This document shows, one piece after another, positions 37,305 through 47,000 of a stretch of DNA of 64,000 bases. Origin of the DNA: Sphingobium sp. MI1205 (GTDB lineage: Bacteria; Pseudomonadota; Alphaproteobacteria; Sphingomonadales; Sphingomonadaceae); NCBI RefSeq assembly GCF_001563285.1, contig NZ_CP005188.1, forward strand, positions 1,803,501 to 1,867,500, in the 5' to 3' direction. Each line of letters begins with the position of its first letter. Within the stretch, counting starts at the first letter, position 1. The position numbers were made by a program, and so were the translations under genes. Below the pieces are notes generated by a model. That model did not search any database. It saw nothing but the letters and a program-made list of their open reading frames with translations, and was not told where the DNA came from.

Positions 37305-37715
37305 TCACGCTGCCGACGCGGCACGCGCCGCCATGCCCTGCGCCATGTTCGACAAGGCTTCGGCCATCTTGACGCCCAGGGCAGGATCTACCGTCGAATC
37401 AGCGATGGCGCGGCGCATCGCGTCACACCACTGATCCGCTGTCTCACCAGTGATCGGCAGGCGCGCATGGGCCGACATCATGCAAACGCCAGGGTGATCA
37501 TCAAACCAATCTCGCGGTCCGCCCAGCCATGCGTTGAGAAAACCGGCAAGCGAAACGCGCATCGGCCCCAACTCCGGGGCGTGTAGCGCACGCAACTCCC
37601 GATAGGCGTCCTCCTGATCCATCAGATCATAGAAGCGGTCTACGATATTCCGGACGACGACGGCCCCTCCAACCAGATCATAGGGCGCCTGCTGTTTCTG
37701 TTCCGCTGCTGTCAC
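37305..37715 (-). CDS. Truncated haemoglobin (group II type)
   Basis: The 136-residue globin starts at GTG with AGGAGA seven bases upstream. Motifs of group II truncated haemoglobins are visible: FYDLMDQED, LRALHAPEL, FLNAWLGGPRDWFDDHPG, and proximal His83 in MMSAHARLPI. Usual group II sequences have an Arg before the proximal His region (LRxRH); here it reads MMSAH, a mild departure. Probable roles are O2 binding, NO detoxification or redox sensing. Co-transcribed with a receiver protein and an alcohol dehydrogenase. Confidence 0.88.
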   Translation of the reverse strand: MTAAEQKQQAPYDLVGGAVVVRNIVDRFYDLMDQEDAYRELRALHAPELGPMRVSLAGFLNAWLGGPRDWFDDHPGVCMMSAHARLPITGETADQWCDAMRRAIADSTVDPALGVKMAEALSNMAQGMAARAASAA

Positions 37716-37762
37716 ACGTTTCTCCTGTTATGCTGCGCACTCCCTTTTGGTCGAGCGTCGTT

Positions 37763-38194
37763 TCAAATGCGCTTTCCCACGCCCGTCAGCCTGGCAAGCG
37801 CGCCAGTCAGCGCATGTTCCCGCAGGGGCTTTTCCAGAACCTGGGCGAACCCCTGCGCCAAGGCACGCTCGGTCAGTTCGGCCGATGGGAACGCGGTGAT
37901 GAGTATGGCTGGACCCGGCCAGCCACGTTCGCGCAGGCGGCAAAGCACCTCGATGCCATCGCTCTGCTCCAATCGAAAATCAGCAACGAAGCAGCAGGCA
38001 TCCCCCGATAACGGATCGTCCAGAAGCGCCGCACCAGCCGCATAGGCCCGGACGTCAAAACCCTGCGCACGAAAGAGAAGCTGCAGTGAACGGCGAACAC
38101 CGGCGTCATCCTCGACCAGAAGAAGACGCGGGCGTTCCCGCAACGGGGCCGCAATATTCTCGCCTGACATCTCACACCATCGGCCCAGCGGCAT
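37763..38194 (-). CDS. Stand-alone response-regulator receiver protein
   Basis: The 143-residue protein is a receiver (CheY-like) domain with no output domain. Acidic pocket residues sit in LLVEDDAGVRR, the phosphoacceptor is Asp72 in FVADFRL, and the conserved Lys is in VLEKPLRE. The ATG at 38194 has GAGGGA upstream and is preferred over 38170. It lies next to fixJ/fixL and under a strong FixJ-like motif. It may compete for FixL phosphoryl groups or act as a phosphate sink, a FixT-like feedback, but that is inference. Confidence 0.85.
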   Translation of the reverse strand: MPLGRWCEMSGENIAAPLRERPRLLLVEDDAGVRRSLQLLFRAQGFDVRAYAAGAALLDDPLSGDACCFVADFRLEQSDGIEVLCRLRERGWPGPAILITAFPSAELTERALAQGFAQVLEKPLREHALTGALARLTGVGKRI

Positions 38195-38236
38195 TGCTGG
38201 TCCCTCGGACGATGTCAGGAAACGATCCCCGGGTCG

Positions 38237-38254
38237 CTACGTAAGTGTCCCGAT
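38237..38254 (-). promoter_or_regulatory. FixJ-like box upstream of receiver-haemoglobin operon
   Basis: CTACGTAAGTGTCCCGAT (+ strand; coding-strand core TTACGTAG) ends just before the fixJ stop codon and begins 43 bases upstream of the receiver start. The core resembles the GTAMGTAG pattern I recall for FixJ sites in Sinorhizobium. The same 8-base core occurs upstream of two other units in the window. Confidence 0.6.
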
Positions 38255-38256
38255 CC

Positions 38257-38871
38257 TCAGCCCGTGATCCCCGCGGAAAACGCGATACGGAGCGCCTCCG
38301 ACAGGCTGCGAACGCCCAGCTTGGTCATGAGGTTGGCGCGATGCACCTCTACGGTGCGCGGCGAAATCCCAAGATCATAAGCGATCGTCTTGTTTGGCAG
38401 TCCTCGCGCAAGCCCCTTGAGCACATCCTGTTCGCGCCCGGACAGAGCGGCGATGCGGATCGTTGCGTCGGCGGCGCGGGTTGCCCTGCCTTCAACGTCG
38501 GCAAGCCGTTCGAAGGCACTTTCAATAGCCGCGAGCAACACCGCCTTCTCGAACGGTTTCTCGATGAAGTCGACTGCGCCGGCCTTCATCGCGCTTACAG
38601 CGATCGACACATCGCCATGCCCGGTCAGGATGATGACGGGCATCGCGATACCGCGTTCGTTCAATTCCTTTTGGACTTCGAGCCCATCCATCTGAGGCAT
38701 ACGCACATCGAGGAGAATGCAGCCCTCGGCCGCGTTCCTCACGTCTTTCAGAAATTCAACACCGGAGGACCAGGTTTCGACCGAGAAACCTGATTTCTTG
38801 AGCATGAAACCGGCAGATCGACGGATTGCATCTTCATCGTCGACGATGTGGACGATCCGCTTATCCTCCAT
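38257..38871 (-). CDS. fixJ: FixJ-type two-component response regulator
   Basis: The 204-residue regulator has a receiver domain (DDEDA; phosphoacceptor Asp55 in LLDVRMP; Lys105 in FIEKPFE) and a LuxR-type helix-turn-helix ([22 protein letters not shown], then [16 protein letters not shown]). When phosphorylated by FixL under low oxygen, FixJ activates target promoters. The ATG at 38871 has GGGAG eight bases upstream and overlaps the fixL end by 11 bases; the longer frame to 39150 lies inside fixL and is rejected. Confidence 0.92.
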   Translation of the reverse strand: MEDKRIVHIVDDEDAIRRSAGFMLKKSGFSVETWSSGVEFLKDVRNAAEGCILLDVRMPQMDGLEVQKELNERGIAMPVIILTGHGDVSIAVSAMKAGAVDFIEKPFEKAVLLAAIESAFERLADVEGRATRAADATIRIAALSGREQDVLKGLARGLPNKTIAYDLGISPRTVEVHRANLMTKLGVRSLSEALRIAFSAGITG

Positions 38872-40684
38872 AAGATTGCTCCCTATCTGCCCTGACCAGT
38901 GTGAAATGGAATTGCGTGCCGCCCCCTTCCGCAGGCTCCATCCAGATGCGCCCGCCATTGGCTTCGACAATCGTTCGACAAATCGAGAGACCCAACCCCA
39001 TGCCGTCCGACTTGGTGCTGACAAAGGCCTTGAAGAGCTGGGCAGCGACCTCGGGGGCCATTCCCGTGCCGGTATCGGACACCGTGACACGCACAAAACC
39101 CGCCTGGTCGGGACCGGTGCGGATGGTGAGCACAGGCCTGGCGCGCGCATTCATGGCCTCGACCGCATTGCGGATCAAGTTCACGAGGACCTGCTGGATC
39201 TGGACCTTATCGACGAGGACCGTCGCAGCTTCGTGATCGATGTCCATGCGGGTTTCGATCGATTTCTCGCCCGCGCCCATCAGGCCGAAGGCAGCCGCTT
39301 CGTTAATGAGGTTGGGCAAGTTCTCGACAGTCTTCTCGACCTCCCCCCTGGCAACGAAATCACGCAAACGGCGCACGATATGACCCGCGCGCATCGCTTC
39401 CCCCGCGGCGTCTGTCAGCGCCTCCCGGATGTCGGGCAGATCATCGGGATCTGGCTGGTCGAGCAGGTCCCGGACCGCTTCGAGATAGTTGGCTACGGCG
39501 GTGATCGGCTGATTCAGCTCATGGGCGAGCGTCGACGCCATCGTCCCCATCGCGCTGACGCGCGCGACGTGGATCAGTTCGGATTGAAGCTGCTCTAGCC
39601 GCTCCTGTGTCCTTTGGCGATCCGTCAGATCGCGAATGAAGCCGGTGAACAGCCGCTGGCTCTCGCCGGCCGCTTCTCCAACCGACAACTCCATCGGGAA
39701 GGTCGTCCCATCCTTTCGCAGTGCAAAAACCACGCGTCCGATCCCGATGATGCGCCTCTCTCCTGTACGCAGATAGCGCTCGAGAAAACCGTCATGGCGT
39801 TCGCGATAAGGCGAGGGCATCAACATGCTGACATTGGAACCCAGGACTTCCTCCTGAGTGTAACCGAACAAACGCTCGGCCGCCGTGCTGAACGACACCA
39901 TCGTGCCGCCTTCATCGATGACGATCATTGCATCGGGGACCGTCGACAAAATCGAACGAAGATGCGCTTCACTGTTGCGAAGAGAGCTCAGCGTTGCTCG
40001 CTGGTCGGTGATGTCGTGGACAATTGTCGCGAAACCGCCCAACGATCCGTCGGGTTTTTTCAACGCGGTGATGGAAATGTGAGCCAGAAACTCACTGCCA
40101 TCCTTACGAATCTGCCACTCGTCGATCTCGATCTTGCCACGGTGTTGTGCTTCGGCAAGCAAGGACGTCGGCTTGCCGCTGGCGACGACATCGGCCGGAT
40201 AAAACCGATCTGTAAGCTGGCCGGCCATCTCGGCCTCTGTCCAGCCTTTCAGACGCTCGGCGCCCCCGTTCCAGATCGTGACCCGTCCTTCAGCATCGAG
40301 CATATAGATCGCATAATCTTCCGCCCCATCGATGAGCAGGTTCAGTTCTGCGGCCAGCATCCTCGTCCCGTCCGCGAGATCGCGAGCGCGTGAGAGAGTA
40401 CGATGGTGATTCCGCCAAAGCAGAGCCATGGCGGCGAGAAACAGGAACAGGGCAACCCACTGTTCTGCCACGGTCGGCCAACCGTCAACGATTGCGAGCG
40501 TCGTAAGGGTAACGAGCGTGACGCCCGCCAACACCACGATATCCGGCCTGAGCGCCACGAGCACCATACCGGCCACGCCGAGAGAGACGAAATAATGAAC
40601 GCTCTCGTCGATCTGCCGGCCAAGCTGCCATCGTGTGACCACCGCGATGACGGCGATAGCCAGTCCCGCAAGGGACGCGGTCAA
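38861..40684 (-). CDS. fixL: FixL-type oxygen-sensing haem PAS histidine kinase
   Basis: The 607-residue kinase has about four transmembrane spans (1-90), a first PAS domain (about 110-230), a second PAS (about 240-355) with the FixL haem pocket, and a HisKA/HATPase kinase core (His388 in LAHELNQP; N box [10 protein letters not shown] boxes DTGTGMAP and MGLGLSI). His297 (RERHDGF) and Arg317 (IIGIGRVV) match the haem-binding His and the O2-signalling Arg of Bradyrhizobium FixL. Oxygen bound to haem turns the kinase off; low oxygen turns it on. The start is a TTG at 40684; the frame continues open upstream without a better start, so the N-terminus is uncertain. Confidence 0.92.
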   Translation of the reverse strand: MTASLAGLAIAVIAVVTRWQLGRQIDESVHYFVSLGVAGMVLVALRPDIVVLAGVTLVTLTTLAIVDGWPTVAEQWVALFLFLAAMALLWRNHHRTLSRARDLADGTRMLAAELNLLIDGAEDYAIYMLDAEGRVTIWNGGAERLKGWTEAEMAGQLTDRFYPADVVASGKPTSLLAEAQHRGKIEIDEWQIRKDGSEFLAHISITALKKPDGSLGGFATIVHDITDQRATLSSLRNSEAHLRSILSTVPDAMIVIDEGGTMVSFSTAAERLFGYTQEEVLGSNVSMLMPSPYRERHDGFLERYLRTGERRIIGIGRVVFALRKDGTTFPMELSVGEAAGESQRLFTGFIRDLTDRQRTQERLEQLQSELIHVARVSAMGTMASTLAHELNQPITAVANYLEAVRDLLDQPDPDDLPDIREALTDAAGEAMRAGHIVRRLRDFVARGEVEKTVENLPNLINEAAAFGLMGAGEKSIETRMDIDHEAATVLVDKVQIQQVLVNLIRNAVEAMNARARPVLTIRTGPDQAGFVRVTVSDTGTGMAPEVAAQLFKAFVSTKSDGMGLGLSICRTIVEANGGRIWMEPAEGGGTQFHFTLVRADREQSYGG

Positions 40685-41224
40685 AAGCCGGGCATGGATC
40701 GAACGGTCAACCAGTGGCGCAATGGCACCCGCTTGCCATGAATGGAGGAATTTCCCGGATCGCGGAGCGGTTTTAATGATGACTCTGCCTCTTCGTCGTC
40801 AGAAGGAAGCAGCAAGCGCTGATACCCCTTTCTGTCTCAAGCCTATCAACAGCGCCTCGTGCGATCCATTAAAATTGGCAACCATCTCAACGATGATGTT
40901 ACTTGCTTTGGAGTTCAGCGCTGGAAACATGTCCAGACCGTCGCATCCACGAGCTTCAAACCGTCGGCGTTCTTTAGGCCGGGCTCTTCGGATTGTCATC
41001 ATCCGTGCGACTTGCGCGCTGCTACCTGAACCAATGGACCCGCGGGTCCATTGTGAGATGGTGAGCGCCCCAAACGCCCCTCAGTAACTTTCCGGATAGA
41101 GCCCACCCAGGCAACCGCATAGCCTCCTCCTCGCTCGAGGGCCGGATCGCTGTTGGCCTGATTCATCGGCCATCCCCCCCCGCCCAATCCGGACCTCGAG
41201 CATTCATTTCGCAGGAGGTCCGCC
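40685..41224. other. Intergenic region between fixL and hsp20
   Basis: These 540 bases have no convincing gene. A 67-codon leftward ORF at 40799-41002 has weaker GC bias at third positions and no clear ribosome site, so it is not called. A further copy of the island motif (listed separately) sits at 41080-41097. The hsp20 ribosome site GCAGGAGG lies at the right end. A run of eight C residues near 41176 has no evident role. Confidence 0.5.
41080..41097. promoter_or_regulatory. FixJ-like motif copy between fixL and hsp20
   Basis: CTCAGTAACTTTCCGGAT matches the right half of the motif exactly (GTAA-N3-TCC-G-GAT) but has two changes in the left half. It is 128 bases before the hsp20 start and 396 bases from fixL, so which gene it would serve is unclear; relative to hsp20 it is reversed compared with the strong copies. 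Confidence 0.35.
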
Positions 41225-41719
41225 ATGAATGATCAGGTTCCAGCGACCACGTCCAAGGCCAATCCGATCAGCCCAATTCTCGATCATCCGGTTGATTGGC
41301 TTCGCACGGAGATTGACCGCCTCTTCGAAGATTTTGGCCGCCCCGCCGCCAGTCTGTTCGGTGTCGGCAATCGATCTTCAATCGCGCCAGTTCCGGCTGT
41401 TGAACTTGTCGATGAGGACAAGGCCTATCGCCTCACCGCCGAGCTCCCTGGCCTGTCCGATGATGATATCGATATCAGCGTCGCTGACGGTCTCCTGACG
41501 ATAGCCGGCGAAAAGAAGGAGGAGACCGAACGCAAGGACAAGGGCTATGTATTCAGCGAACGGCGATATGGCTCCTTCCGGCGCCAGGTATCCTTGCCCA
41601 GCGACGTTGACCCGAACGCGATCACCGCTGCATTCAAGGATGGTGTCCTCACCGTCACACTGACCAAGGATGAAAATGCGCCAGCGCGGAGTCGGAAGAT
41701 CGAAATCGGGCAGGCATAG
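41225..41719 (+). CDS. Hsp20-family small heat-shock protein
   Basis: The 164-residue protein has an alpha-crystallin domain (about 55-145) with ELVDEDKAYRLTAELPG, LTIAGEKKEETERKDKGY and the closing FKDGVLTVTL motif. A C-terminal IxI-like tail (RKIEIGQA) is present. Small heat-shock proteins hold unfolded proteins during stress. A strong AGGAGG site precedes the ATG. It is the mycobacterial HspX-type element of this dormancy-like island, though not an orthologue by sequence. Confidence 0.93.
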   Translation: MNDQVPATTSKANPISPILDHPVDWLRTEIDRLFEDFGRPAASLFGVGNRSSIAPVPAVELVDEDKAYRLTAELPGLSDDDIDISVADGLLTIAGEKKEETERKDKGYVFSERRYGSFRRQVSLPSDVDPNAITAAFKDGVLTVTLTKDENAPARSRKIEIGQA

Positions 41720-43280
41720 CAGTTTGCCGGAGGCTTCGACGGGACCTCGGCACCACGCAGACCCGCAAGCCGACGTCATAACCCTTCTCGAGGGACGAGC
41801 CTTCGGCTCTGGAGAGCCCATGCGTCGGATCGACACGCATGCGGCGCGTCTATTCCTCGTCGGCGATCGCGCATGGAAGCTCAAGCGTGCCGTCCAGTTC
41901 GACTATCTGGATTTTTCAACCGCCGATAGACGCCGCGCCGCCCTGGAAGCGGAGCTACGGCTTAATCGCAGGACCGCGCCGGAACTCTACCTGGCGGTTC
42001 GCCCGGTATCCAAGAATTCGGCGGGCTGCCTGAACCTCGATGGCGACGGAGAACCTGTCGATTGGCTTCTGGAGATGCGCCGCTTTCCCGATGACGCCTT
42101 GCTCGATCATGTGGCAACCCAAGGTGGCCTGACCGATGTGCTGATCACGCAGCTCGCAGACCGGATCAAGGCATTTCATGATGGCGCCGAGACGTGCCTG
42201 TCCGGATCGGGGCGCAGCCGTTTGGAAGCCGTCATTGCCGGGAATGATCGAAGCATGGCTCGATTCCCCGACATTCTTCCCGCTCGGCTCGTGAGAGACC
42301 TGATCGACAGGCAAGTCGCCCTGCTGGCCCAGCACTCCGATCTGCTCGATTCACGTGCGCGAAGCGGGCGCGTGAGACATGGCCATGGCGATCTGCATCT
42401 GGGTAACATTGCCGTGATCGACGGGAGCCCCGTCCTGTTCGACTGCCTGGAATTCAGTCCCGAACTTGCGACCGGCGATGTCCTTTACGACCTTGCGTTC
42501 CTACTCATGGATTTATGGGGCCGCGGCCTTCATTGCGAAGCGAATGCCCTGTTCAATCGCTATCTGGACATTTCCCCTCAGGACGATGCCGGCGTGGCCC
42601 TTGTGCCGTTGTTTCTTTCGATCCGAGCCGGGATTCGCGCCCATACATCGGCCGCACAGGCGAGCGATGGTTCAGACGAAGCTCTGACCCAAAAGGCCAG
42701 CGCCTATCTGACGCTGGCGCGCGCAGTGCTCGAACCGGTGCCCGCGCGGCTCGTCGCCATTGGCGGGCTTTCCGGATCCGGCAAGTCCACAATAGCGAAA
42801 CTGATCGGCCATTCCCTCGGCGAGGTTCCAGGCGCGCGTATTCTGAGATCCGATGTGCTGCGGAAGCGACTTGCCGGCGTGCCGCCAGAATCGCCGCTTC
42901 CCAAAGACGCATATACCCTGTCCGCGAACGCAGCGATTTACACAGAGCTGAGACGGCTGGCGGGACACATGCTTTACGCCGGGCATTCGGTGGTGGCCGA
43001 CGCTGTCCATGCGAAGCCTGAAGAGCGCACGGAGATCCATCAGGTCGCACTGCGACGAGATGTGCGGTTCGATGGGATATGGCTCGACGCATCACCCGAT
43101 ATGCTGACGGCGAGGGTATCCGCCCGGACACATGACGCTTCCGACGCCAACGGCGCCGTTGTCGAATTGCAGACTCGCTATGATCTGGGTGAGATCGACT
43201 GGCACCGCGTCAACGCGGCGGATGACCGCAAGACGGTCGCAACGCAAGTCATGGACGTCCTGGATGTTCGCCATTTGTGA
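41670..43280 (+). CDS. Fused phosphotransferase-like / P-loop kinase-like protein
   Basis: The 536-residue protein fuses an aminoglycoside-phosphotransferase-like kinase fold (about 60-330; Brenner-type loop VRHGHGDLHLGNIAVIDG and FDCLEFSP) to a C-terminal P-loop domain (about 350-536; Walker A GGLSGSGKSTIAK, then LRSDVLRKRL). Such bifunctional proteins are common in proteobacteria; their substrate is unknown and antibiotic resistance is not implied. The ATG at 41670 lies 50 bases inside hsp20, and an ATG at 41676 has an AAGGA site. A TTG at 41724 is also possible. Transcriptional coupling with hsp20 is likely. Confidence 0.82.
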   Translation: MKMRQRGVGRSKSGRHSSLPEASTGPRHHADPQADVITLLEGRAFGSGEPMRRIDTHAARLFLVGDRAWKLKRAVQFDYLDFSTADRRRAALEAELRLNRRTAPELYLAVRPVSKNSAGCLNLDGDGEPVDWLLEMRRFPDDALLDHVATQGGLTDVLITQLADRIKAFHDGAETCLSGSGRSRLEAVIAGNDRSMARFPDILPARLVRDLIDRQVALLAQHSDLLDSRARSGRVRHGHGDLHLGNIAVIDGSPVLFDCLEFSPELATGDVLYDLAFLLMDLWGRGLHCEANALFNRYLDISPQDDAGVALVPLFLSIRAGIRAHTSAAQASDGSDEALTQKASAYLTLARAVLEPVPARLVAIGGLSGSGKSTIAKLIGHSLGEVPGARILRSDVLRKRLAGVPPESPLPKDAYTLSANAAIYTELRRLAGHMLYAGHSVVADAVHAKPEERTEIHQVALRRDVRFDGIWLDASPDMLTARVSARTHDASDANGAVVELQTRYDLGEIDWHRVNAADDRKTVATQVMDVLDVRHL

Positions 43281-43352
43281 CGGGGAATGATGCAGGCCGC
43301 GCATGTCGCCCCAGCCGAAGGGATTCTCCATCCGGTGAGGTCGCGATGCCGA

Positions 43353-43679
43353 TCATTGTTCGGCGCGCGCGCAATCGATGCACAATGCTGCCTCCGGCCG
43401 TGCATCCAGCCGAGCCGGTGCAATCTGCGACCCACAACGAACGCATTCGCCATAGGTGCCCTTCGCAATTCGCTCCAGGGCACGATCGATCGAAGCGGCC
43501 TCCCGCACGATCAAGCTTGCCTCGGCTTCCAGACCCGCATCATCTTCGACTTCGACGGCCTGTTCCGATGAGTCCGCATTAAGGGGCTCAGCCAGATCCG
43601 CATTCACTCGCGTCAGCCGAGCGCGAAGTTCCGACAGTCGCTCTGTCAGGCGCTCTTCTATGGCGGCTGTGTCAGTCAC
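43353..43679 (-). CDS. DksA/TraR-type zinc-finger protein
   Basis: The 108-residue protein has a coiled-coil-like N-terminus (EERLTERLSELRARLTRVNADL) and a C-terminal C4 zinc finger, ECVRCGSQI...ALCIDCA, as in DksA/TraR proteins that bind the RNA polymerase secondary channel and alter transcription of stress genes. It is shorter than DksA (about 150) and closer to TraR/YbiI-type members. It follows the 78-residue protein gene by 54 bases and is probably in the same FixJ-box-led operon. Confidence 0.85.
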   Translation of the reverse strand: MTDTAAIEERLTERLSELRARLTRVNADLAEPLNADSSEQAVEVEDDAGLEAEASLIVREAASIDRALERIAKGTYGECVRCGSQIAPARLDARPEAALCIDCARAEQ

Positions 43680-43733
43680 GGAGATTCCTTCAGAACAGTA
43701 GGTACCGAAATCGGCTTGGGGTTCGGTGCAGAT

Positions 43734-43970
43734 TTATAGCGCCTTCTTCAGACGCAGGTAAGCCGAACGAAGTTCATCAGCGAGCACCTGGAGCGCGGCC
43801 TTGATGTTACCGCCGCTCTCCTGAAGGCGAGCTTCTGCAACGAAATGGTGCCATTTGGTTTCGAGCTCGTCCCACTCCTCGCGAGCTTCCATCGCGCCCA
43901 GATGCACCTGGACCTTGGCTTCGTCCCGGAGCTTGGCAAGATCAGCCTTAAGTTCTTCAATGGTGCTCAT
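43734..43970 (-). CDS. Small helical hypothetical protein
   Basis: The 78-residue protein is almost fully helical and charged (MSTIEELKADLAKLRDEAK; AREEWDELETKWHHF; LADELRSAYLRLKKAL), with heptad-like Leu spacing suggestive of a coiled coil. No signal peptide, membrane span or metal motif is visible and I recognise no named family. GGGGAG lies eight bases before the ATG. The strong FixJ-like box 65 bases upstream implies induction at low oxygen. Confidence 0.75.
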   Translation of the reverse strand: MSTIEELKADLAKLRDEAKVQVHLGAMEAREEWDELETKWHHFVAEARLQESGGNIKAALQVLADELRSAYLRLKKAL

Positions 43971-44034
43971 CGGTCGCTCCCCGGCAACAAGGTGTTGAGA
44001 AGTGTTCCTGTAGCCGAGCCTGAAGCACTGGGCG

Positions 44035-44052
44035 CTACGTAAAGCACCGGAT
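44035..44052 (-). promoter_or_regulatory. FixJ-like box upstream of helical protein / DksA-type operon
   Basis: CTACGTAAAGCACCGGAT (+ strand; coding-strand core TTACGTAG) lies 65 bases before the start of the 78-residue protein gene, in the 111-bp gap after the glucan synthase gene. It shares the core and the WCC-N-GA half with the copies at 38237 and 57633. Confidence 0.6.
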
Positions 44053-44081
44053 ACACGTTGGCCCCGGTCCTGGATTGCTCT

Positions 44082-47000
44082 TCAGGCTCGCTGCGCAACC
44101 CGCACGACGACTATCCGCGTATGATCGTTCTCGGGGAACGGGATTCCGCGTGCGTCCCAGAGCGTCCCTTCAACCTCGATTACCGGTTCTTCGCTCTCCA
44201 GAGTATCATCCGTCTCGATCGTCACATGAATAGACCCACGGCCTCGCCGCAGGGTCAATTCGACGCTCTCCCAGTCCCTGGGCAAGACGGGGCGCACCTG
44301 AAGTTCGCCGCCCACGAGCCGAACGCCAAGAATCTCCTCTACCGCCAACCGCCATGTCCAGGCTGCGGCACCCGTGTACCAGGTCCAGCCACCTCGGCCG
44401 AGGTGGGGCTCCATGCCGGCAATGTCAGCCGCCACGACATAAGGCTCGGTTCGATAATGGGCGGCGCTGCGAGCCGTCGCGGCATGCTGAATAGGATTGA
44501 TTCGGTCGAAGAGCGCCTTGGCCCCATCACCATCCCCCGTGCGCGCGAACGCGAGCGCGAGCCAGCTTGCCGCGTGGGTATACTGGCCTCCATTCTCGCG
44601 AATTCCCGGCGGATAGGCCTTGATATAACCCGGCTCACGCGGCGTGCGGTCAAAGGGCGGATCCAGCAGACGCACGAGACTGTCGTCATCCCGAACCAGA
44701 TATCGTCTGGCCGAAGCGAGCGCCGATCGGGTACGCTCGACCTTGCCGGCACCCGACAATACGGACCACGACTGCGCGATGGAATCGATGCGGCATTCCT
44801 GTTCTTCCGACGCGCCCCATGGACGGCCGTCGTCGTCGAATGCGCGCAAATACCATTCGCCATCCCACCCCGACCGTTCCACCGCGGCCGCAAGCGTCTC
44901 TGCGCGGCCGTTCCAATGGTCGCGGAACTCGTTCCGGTCCGCATCCACACAATGACGCGTGAAATTTCGGATGGTCGCGATGAGAAACCAGGCGAGCCAT
45001 ATGCTTTCGCCATGCCCCCGGTTGCCCACGCGATCCATGCCGTCATTCCAGTCCCCTGCACCAATCAGCGGGAGGCCATGAGACCCGAGGCGGTAGGCGT
45101 GGGAAAGCGCGCGCTCGCAATGAACGAACAGGGATTGCGTGTAGTCACTCACCTCGAAACGCGCATAGCGATCGGTTTCTTCGGCCGTGAGCGGGGGCGC
45201 CCGCAGAAAAGGAACCAGCTCGCTCAGGATGGTTTTGTCTCCGGTCGCCTCAACATAATGAGCAACGGCGTACGGTAGCCAGACCAGATCGTCCGAGCAG
45301 CGCGTGCGGACGCCGCGATCCAATGGCGGATGCCACCAATGCAGCACGTCGCCTTCCTCGAACTGATGGGCAGCCGCGGCAAGGATATGCTGCCGTGTTG
45401 CATTCGGATCGGCATGGATCTGTGCCAGAACATCCTGCAGCTGGTCGCGAAAACCGAAAGCGCCGCTCGCCTGATAAAAGCCCGCGCGAGCGCGGATGCG
45501 GGCGCTGAGCGACTGGTGCGGCAGCCACCGGTTGACCATCAGGTCAAAGGCGGGATCGGGCGTCTTGACCTGCACCGCGTCCAGCCTGTCCTTCCAGAAA
45601 CCGGCACACTCCCGCGCCGCGGTCTCGAAGGCCGATGGGTCCTGCCAGCGACGGACAAGGTCACGCGCGTGATCCAGGTCGTCGCCCTGCCCCAGCACAA
45701 AGCAAACTTCTGCGGTTCCTTCAGCCGGGATATCAAGATGGACCTGCAGGGCGGCGCAGCAGTCGTCACCGGCAGCATGCTGCCGGTGACCAAGATCCCA
45801 GTTCAGAAGTCCGAGGGGACTGGTGGGGTCGGCGTCATCGCCGTGAAAATCGTAGCGTGAGGTGGTGAGCGTGTGGACCGGAAGTGTCGAAGCAAGAAAG
45901 GAGATGCGGTCGGCAAATTCGTCGGTCCAGGGATTTTGGCCGAGAATCGCGTGCGAGATCGGATCATAGAATGAGCGGCGCAGGGGCGCCTGTTCTCCTT
46001 GCACAGCGCCCATCAGCCATTCGGCATAGTAGGTAGCCGTGATCCGGCGCGGACGCGGCAACTGATTACGCAAGCGAAGCCGGACAAGCTTCACGGTGTC
46101 GTGCGTCGGCACGATGACGGAGAGCTCCTGTTCAAGGCCTTCGCTATGCCGGTGCCAGGACGTACGGTCGGGGCCGTGATCGATGCGGCATGCCGTGTCT
46201 CCACCGGCCGGAAGCGGCGTCGGCGTCCAGAGCCGTGCGTTTTCCTCATCGCGCAGATAAAGGCGTTCGCCTTGAGGATCTTCGACAGGGTCGTTGAACC
46301 ACGGCGTGAGACGGTTTTCACCACTGTTTATCGCCCAGGTGAAGCCCAGACCGCCCTCGGTCACGATCGTCCCGAAGCCGTCGTTGGCGAGGACGTTGGC
46401 CCAGGGCGCAGGGGTCGGCGCACCGGGTTCCAGATAGATAGTATAGTCGCCCGTATCCGGATCGAAGCCTCCCCACCCATTATCGAATTGCAGATCAGCC
46501 GGGCGCGGTACGGGCGCCGTCATGATTGTACCGGAGTTCGCCCCGACCGGCGCGAACAGCGGGCCCGGATGCGGCGGCTGGTCGTATCGCGCAAGCTGGT
46601 CGACTAGGCTGCCGCCGGCTTCGTCAAGGATGAGGCGGGCAACCTGATCGAGAAGCGCCGCCCGCTCGCCATCGGATGGACCGATGCCGACGAGGTGTAT
46701 CCCGGCATGGGTGCCAAGGCGATCCTGTAGCCCGGCATCCTTCAGCACTTCCAGAAGACGCTCGCGGACGGGCTCGATATAGCCCGACGTTCCTTCATGC
46801 GTCACCACCAGGTCGATCGGCATACCACGCTGCCGCATGAGCTTGTGGAAGGAGAGAAGCTGTCGAAGCAGGTCCTGCTGCTCCGCGGTTCCGGAACGCA
46901 GCATCAAAATAGGATGGTCGCCCGATATCCCGAGCGCCCAAAGGTCCCCGCGCCGAAATGTGCGCGCGCCGGCCGATCCCGGCTCTGCCGCTCTGGTGAG

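Noticed and set aside
38872..39150. Longer start for fixJ
   Set aside because: The added residues are an out-of-frame reading of the fixL kinase domain; ATG 38871 has a good ribosome site.
40799..41002. 67-codon leftward ORF between fixL and hsp20
   Set aside because: A motif copy lies 78 bases upstream, but the codon use has weaker GC bias than neighbours, no ribosome site is clear and no family is recognised.
41670..43280. Aminoglycoside resistance gene
   Set aside because: Only the kinase fold is shared; fusion to a P-loop domain marks an uncharacterised housekeeping/stress family.
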